The translations under genes and the position numbers were made by a program. A stretch of 64,000 nt of DNA from Phaeodactylibacter luteus (GTDB lineage: Bacteria > Bacteroidota > Bacteroidia > Chitinophagales > Saprospiraceae): the NCBI RefSeq assembly GCF_007993045.1, contig NZ_VOOR01000024.1, positions 26,573 to 90,572 of the forward strand, given 5' to 3'. This document shows positions 60,087-64,000 of this stretch, piece after piece; the stretch's first letter is position 1, and each line of letters starts with the position of its first letter. The notes under the pieces are model-generated. The model saw only the letters and a list, made by a program, of their open reading frames with translations, did no database searches and had not been told where the DNA came from.

Positions 60087-61547
60087 ATGACAAAAACCAT
60101 AACAGAACTAGCGCCCCGGGCGGTCTGGGCACACTTTGCCGCCCTGAATGCGGTGCCCCGGCCATCCAAACAGGAAGAGCGCGTTATTGCTTTTATGAAG
60201 GCTTTTGGCGAGTCCTTAGGGCTTCCTACCATCGTTGACCGTGCCGGCAACGTCATCATCAAAAAGCCAGCTGCCAAAGGGTACGAAAAACGCAAAACGG
60301 TCATCCTGCAGGCTCACCTTGATATGGTGCACCAAAAAAATGCGGGCACAGATTTCGACTTCCAGTCCGAAGGCATCCGCAGCCGTATCGAGGGCGAATG
60401 GGTCAAAGCAGAAGGGACAACCCTGGGCGCTGACAACGGCATGGGCGTTGCCGCCATCATGGCGGTCTTGGCCGATAACACCTTGCAACACCCGCCAATC
60501 GAGGCCCTTTTTACCATAGATGAAGAAACCGGCATGACCGGCGCCAAACAGTTGGACCCCGCCCACCTCAAGGGCGAAATCCTCCTCAACCTCGATTCGG
60601 AAGAGGACGACGAATTGACCATCGGCTGCGCAGGAGGGGTAGATACCAACACCCGCCTGAATTATCAGCAAGAGCCAACACCCGAAAATGCCACCGCTTA
60701 TCTCATCCGTATCAGTGGGCTGAAAGGTGGCCACTCCGGTATGGATATCCACAAAGACCGGGGCAATGCCAATAAAATGCTGGTCCGCCTCCTCTATAAA
60801 TTGGGGCCGCTCCATGGTATGTCCCTAGCTGCCTTTGACGGCGGCAGCCTCCGCAATGCTATTCCCCGCGAAGCCCAGGCTACCGTGGTTGTCCCCAATG
60901 CCATGGCCAGCGCATTCGAAGCCAGCCTGGCAGCACGCAAAGCAGACCTCCTCGCTGCTTACCAGGGGCTAGAGCCAGACCTTAAAATAACTTGCGAGCC
61001 CGCTGATGGCCAGCCAGGCTACGTCATGGCACCCGATGCCCAAGAGAAAGCCCTCAGTGCGCTCTATGCCGTCCCCAACGGCGTATTCCGGATGAGCCCA
61101 GATATTCCCGGGCTGGTAGAGACTTCCAGCAGCCTCGCTCGGGTAGTGATCAAAGATGGCGTTTTTGCTACCCAAAGCCTGCAGCGCAGTGCTGTGGAAG
61201 CCGGCAAAAAGGACGTTGCACAAGCGGTCAGAGCTGCTTTTGAAAGTATAGGGGCTGAAGTAGAAAACGATGGCGATTATCCCGGGTGGGCCCCAAATGC
61301 CCAATCGCCTGCCCTGAAGGTCATGCAGAGCCTATATGAAGCGCTTTTCCAAGACGCCCCTAAAGTTGCTGCTTGCCACGCCGGCCTGGAATGCGGTATC
61401 CTCAATAAGCACCTGCCACACCTCGATATGATCTCCTTTGGCCCTACTATCCGCAATGCACATTCGCCCGATGAGATGGTCCATGTGCCCTCTGTACAGA
61501 AGTTCTGGAAGTACCTCGTAAAGGCGCTTGAGCAGATTGGGGAGTAA
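60087..61547 (+). CDS. pepD: aminoacyl-histidine dipeptidase (M20 family)
   Basis: Zinc-dependent cytosolic dipeptidase of 486 residues. The metal and catalytic segments are ILQAHLDMVHQKNAGTDFDF, GTTLGADNGMGVAAIMAVL, LFTIDEETGMTGAKQLD and LNLDSEEDDELTIGCAGG, followed by the lid domain (SGLKGGHSGMDIHKDRGNAN) and the last ligand region (ISFGPTIRNAHSPDE). ATG at 60087 gives the family start TKTITELAPRAVWAHF; ATG at 60075 would add four residues. It is probably read with the rlmK-like gene. Confidence 0.94.
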   Translation: MTKTITELAPRAVWAHFAALNAVPRPSKQEERVIAFMKAFGESLGLPTIVDRAGNVIIKKPAAKGYEKRKTVILQAHLDMVHQKNAGTDFDFQSEGIRSRIEGEWVKAEGTTLGADNGMGVAAIMAVLADNTLQHPPIEALFTIDEETGMTGAKQLDPAHLKGEILLNLDSEEDDELTIGCAGGVDTNTRLNYQQEPTPENATAYLIRISGLKGGHSGMDIHKDRGNANKMLVRLLYKLGPLHGMSLAAFDGGSLRNAIPREAQATVVVPNAMASAFEASLAARKADLLAAYQGLEPDLKITCEPADGQPGYVMAPDAQEKALSALYAVPNGVFRMSPDIPGLVETSSSLARVVIKDGVFATQSLQRSAVEAGKKDVAQAVRAAFESIGAEVENDGDYPGWAPNAQSPALKVMQSLYEALFQDAPKVAACHAGLECGILNKHLPHLDMISFGPTIRNAHSPDEMVHVPSVQKFWKYLVKALEQIGE

Positions 61548-61560
61548 CCGGTCTTCTTTT

Positions 61561-61576
61561 TAGCGAAAATTCGCTA
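61561..61576. repeat. Short perfect palindrome upstream of the acyl-CoA dehydrogenase gene
   Basis: TAGCGAAAATTCGCTA has arms TAGCGAA and TTCGCTA around AA, 90 bp before the ATG at 61651. It could be an operator or part of a weak terminator of pepD; no regulator is indicated. Confidence 0.4.
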
Positions 61577-61650
61577 TTTAGGTTGTGCGGCTGTGGGGAA
61601 ATCCCGATATTGATAGTCTTATTCCTGATGACCAATAAAATGATTTGCCC

Positions 61651-63459
61651 ATGGCCGACTACCTCAATATGGATACCCTGCGTTTCCAGCTCTTTGGTGT
61701 ACACGATCTATCCCGCCTATTTGCATACGAGCGCTACGCAGAATACGACAAGAGTGCCATAGAAATTTTCCTCGATGCGGTAAAGGACTTCTCCGACCAA
61801 GACTTATTCCCTTACTTCCGCGAAATGGACGAATCGCCCGCCAAGTTTGAAGCGGGCACCGTCAAAGTCCATCCCAAAATCGGCGAAGCTATGCGCAAAG
61901 CCGGTGAGCTCGGCATAATCGGTGGCCCCTACGATATAGAAGATGGAGGGATGCAGCTGCCTAATATCGCCTCCCATGCTGCTTACTACATCATGGAAGC
62001 GGCCAACAACCACGTGCCCGGCTACCTTGGGCTTACCGCCGGTGCTGCTCACCTCATCATGGCTTTTGGCTCGCCTCACCTCAAAGCCACCTACGTCCCC
62101 AAAATGCTCTCCGGCCATTGGGGCGGTACTATGTGCCTGACGGAGCCTCAGGCCGGTAGCTCCCTCTCTGATATCACGACTGCTGCTGCCCCTACAGATG
62201 ACGGCACCTACCTCATCAAAGGGCAAAAAATTTTTATATCTGGCGGCGATCACGAGTACAACGAAAACTTCGTCCACCTCGTCCTTGCCCGCATCGACGG
62301 AGCGCCCGCGGGCACCAAGGGCATTTCCCTATTTGTCGTGCCCAAATACCTGCCTGCGCCTGACGGCCAGCTCCAGCCCAATGATGTAGTTACTGCTGGA
62401 GATTTCCAGAAAATGGGGCAAAAAGGCTATTGCACTACCCATCTTGCTTTTGGGGAGGGACAGGGCACCATTGGGTGGCTCGTTGGGCAGCCCAACCAAG
62501 GCCTCAAGTATATGTTCCAAATGATGAACGAGGCTCGTATCGCGGTGGGCAGAGGGGCCGTTTCCATCGCCGCTGCGGCTTACCACGCCTCCCTGCAATA
62601 TGCCCAAGAGCGCCCTCAAGGGCGCCGGCTGAAAAACGACGGCACCAAAGACGTTTCCGCAGAACAGACCCTTATCATCAACCACCCCGATGTGCGCCGT
62701 ATGCTGCTTTCCCAAAAAGCCATTTACGAAGGCGCACTCAGCCTTGTCCTGCAAACTGCGCTCTACCACGACCTCTATGAGGTGTCCCAAGGCCCAGAAA
62801 AAGAAAAGTACCACTTGCTCCTCGAGCTCCTTACCCCTATGGCCAAGACTTACCCCTCAGAGAAAGGCAGGCAAGCCGTAGACAACGGGCTGCAGGTGCT
62901 CGGAGGGTACGGCTTCTGCTCCGACTTCGTCCTGCAGCAGTACTACCGGGATATCCGCATCATGGCCATCTATGAAGGCACTACCGGTATTCAGTCCCAA
63001 GATCTCCTGGGCCGAAAAGTCACCATGGAAAAGGGCAAAGCCTTACATTGGCTGACTGAAGAGGTGATGGAAACCATCTCTGCTGCACAAACTTTCGACG
63101 GACTGCAGCCTTACGCCCGGGAGCTAGGCGAAAAGTTACTCGTCGTAAAAGATGTGCTCAACCACCTGTTGCCCTACGCAGCGAAAGGGCAATACGAGCG
63201 CTTCCTCTCTGATGCCACCCTCTTCATGGAAATGATGAGCACCGTTACCGTTGCTTGGCAATGGCTCAAAATGGCCGTCCAAGCCAAAAAGGCTCTCGTT
63301 ATTGGCGATGCCAGTTTCACTTCAGAGTTCTACGAAAGCAAAATCCTGGCTATGCGGTTCTTCTTCAAATATGAGCTCCCCGAAGTGGACAGCCGTGCGG
63401 CATCCCTTAAAAATGCAGAAGCGCTCACCCTGCTCGATCAGAAAGAGCTGATCTGTTAG
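61651..63459 (+). CDS. acyl-CoA dehydrogenase (long form)
   Basis: FAD-dependent acyl-CoA dehydrogenase of 602 residues, the long form that carries about 150 extra C-terminal residues. Conserved parts are LGLTAGAAHLIMAFGSPHLK, MCLTEPQAGSSLSDITTAA (FAD/substrate region), YLIKGQKIFISGGDHEYNEN, the helix MMNEARIAVGRGAVSIAAAA, and ILGG-like LQVLGGYGFCSDFVLQQYYR with DIRIMAIYEGTTGIQSQDLL, where the Glu of YEGTT is the usual catalytic base. It probably acts in fatty-acid beta-oxidation. ATG at 61651 is chosen; the upstream TTG at 61645 is weaker. Repeat B2 follows closely. Confidence 0.94.
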   Translation: MADYLNMDTLRFQLFGVHDLSRLFAYERYAEYDKSAIEIFLDAVKDFSDQDLFPYFREMDESPAKFEAGTVKVHPKIGEAMRKAGELGIIGGPYDIEDGGMQLPNIASHAAYYIMEAANNHVPGYLGLTAGAAHLIMAFGSPHLKATYVPKMLSGHWGGTMCLTEPQAGSSLSDITTAAAPTDDGTYLIKGQKIFISGGDHEYNENFVHLVLARIDGAPAGTKGISLFVVPKYLPAPDGQLQPNDVVTAGDFQKMGQKGYCTTHLAFGEGQGTIGWLVGQPNQGLKYMFQMMNEARIAVGRGAVSIAAAAYHASLQYAQERPQGRRLKNDGTKDVSAEQTLIINHPDVRRMLLSQKAIYEGALSLVLQTALYHDLYEVSQGPEKEKYHLLLELLTPMAKTYPSEKGRQAVDNGLQVLGGYGFCSDFVLQQYYRDIRIMAIYEGTTGIQSQDLLGRKVTMEKGKALHWLTEEVMETISAAQTFDGLQPYARELGEKLLVVKDVLNHLLPYAAKGQYERFLSDATLFMEMMSTVTVAWQWLKMAVQAKKALVIGDASFTSEFYESKILAMRFFFKYELPEVDSRAASLKNAEALTLLDQKELIC

Positions 63460-63467
63460 ATGGTATT

Positions 63468-63600
63468 GGGCGTGCCCCCGCGCCATCTTCTGCCTTGGCG
63501 GCGGGGTCGCTACGTTCCGGGGCCTGGCTGCCACTCCTCCGTGGCAGCTGCTCTAAAGAGCACCCCTGCACATCGCTCACGCAGCCCGGCAAGGGCTCAC
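63468..63600 (+). repeat. Family B repeat, copy B2
   Basis: It begins GGGCGTGCCCCCGC 9 bp after the TAG stop of the acyl-CoA dehydrogenase gene. Core blocks GGGGTCGCTACGTTCCGGGG, a GGCTGCCACTCC...GTGGCAGC hairpin, CACCCCTGCACATCGCTCAC and GCAGCCCGGC are shared with B1 and follow the same order as family A. No direct repeats were identified. Confidence 0.55.
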
Positions 63601-63612
63601 AAAACATAAGAA

Positions 63613-63647
63613 GGGGGCCATACCGTAATATGGCCCCCTCTTTTTTT
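63613..63647 (+). terminator. Intrinsic terminator of the acyl-CoA dehydrogenase gene
   Basis: GGGGGCCATA pairs perfectly with TATGGCCCCC around CCGTAA, followed by TCTTTTTTT. It may also act weakly for the convergent gene that ends at 63664. Confidence 0.9.
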
Positions 63648-63663
63648 CAAAGCAGCTTTATCC

Positions 63664-64000
63664 TTATTTCATCAAGATGACCTCCTGCGAGAAGGTCTCT
63701 GCCGCGCCATCGATATAGGAAACGGTGACCTGTACGATGAAGACAGCGGAGTTGAGGGGCTGCCCCCTGTAGGTGCCGTCCCACCCGAACTGTGGGTCGT
63801 TGGGCGGGAAGTTGAAGGCTTCGAAGACGGGCTCGCCCCACCTGGAGAAGACCTGTAGCGCATCGACCTGTAGGACCCTCGGGCTGGCATTGACGAAGAA
63901 GACGTCGTTGGCGCCGTCGCCATTGGGGGAGAAGACATTGGGGAGGAAGACATTCCCCCTTCGGTCGACGAAGACATTGAGCTCATCGGAAGCGGTGCAG
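63664..64000 (-). CDS. C-terminal end of a third CHU_C / type B T9SS protein (partial)
   Basis: The visible 111 codons read from the window edge to the TAA at 63664; the 5' part lies outside. The translation contains CTASDELNVFVDRRGNVFLP, NVFSPNGDGANDVFFVNASP, LQVFSRWGEPVFEAFNF, PPNDPQFGWDGTYRGQPLNS and the end ETFSQEVILMK. This is the gliding motility-associated C-terminal domain, almost superimposable on the ends of the two giant proteins, including the VxxDRRGNVFLPNVFSPN junction. It should be a large surface protein on the opposite strand to the neighbouring genes. Confidence 0.9.
   Translation of the reverse strand, partial: CTASDELNVFVDRRGNVFLPNVFSPNGDGANDVFFVNASPRVLQVDALQVFSRWGEPVFEAFNFPPNDPQFGWDGTYRGQPLNSAVFIVQVTVSYIDGAAETFSQEVILMK

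Noticed and set aside
1..64000. tRNA, rRNA, phage and transposase genes
   Set aside because: No cloverleaf sequence, rRNA segment, integrase or transposase motif was recognised on either strand.

Overview
The window reads as a gene-dense stretch of a marine, gliding-type Bacteroidota chromosome, most likely from the Saprospiria (Phaeodactylibacter/Lewinella-like; this rank is inference). The evidence is: gldA, gldF and gldG; two giant secreted repeat proteins plus the tail of a third, all ending in the CHU_C / type B type IX secretion sorting domain; a TonB receptor with a carboxypeptidase-like N-terminal extension; ClpC; frequent lack of Shine-Dalgarno sites; and several Bacteroidota-type promoters (TAnnTTTG). 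No tRNA, rRNA, CRISPR array, phage module or transposase gene was recognised.

Layout. 0.2-2.5 kb: a Crp/Fnr regulator facing RNase Z and a STAS anti-sigma antagonist. 2.9-7.2 kb: clpC, then infC-rpmI-rplT with a non-AUG infC start. 7.3-18.3 kb: lipoproteins, a di-heme peroxidase, a subtilase without a signal peptide, a CAP protein, a 2-hydroxyacid dehydrogenase, a beta-propeller lactonase, an unknown conserved-looking protein, a DUF2027/Smr protein, a methyltransferase and a 48-residue Cys/Lys-rich protein. 18.6-25.7 kb: TonB receptor, a KAS III-like enzyme with an altered catalytic triad, an acyl-CoA ligase, a BioD-like P-loop protein and an ArsR-type regulator. 25.8-39.1 kb: purB, then the gliding ABC transporter cluster (gldA, a small secreted protein, gldF, gldG, a DUF4340 protein, a zinc phospholipase C-like protein), DUF368, aroE and proline dehydrogenase. 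39.6-55.8 kb: two giant tandem-repeat surface proteins of 2303 and 2881 residues. 56-64 kb: a fusion of a cytosolic substrate-binding-like domain with a methyltransferase, oxyR, an RlmK-like rRNA methyltransferase, pepD, an acyl-CoA dehydrogenase and the end of a third CHU_C protein.

The most unusual content is non-coding. Short palindromic, MITE-like elements recur across the window. Family A (about 165-215 bp) has roughly 20-bp terminal inverted repeats; two copies are flanked by perfect 9-10 bp direct repeats. Family C (75-176 bp) is itself a long imperfect palindrome flanked by TAA/TTA; one C copy sits inside an A copy. Family B is a divergent relative of A. Almost every copy abuts or overlaps the stop codon of a gene, and in several the duplicated target contains the stop codon, so the gene's end survives the insertion. 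The second main lead is the 563-residue substrate-binding/methyltransferase fusion next to oxyR.
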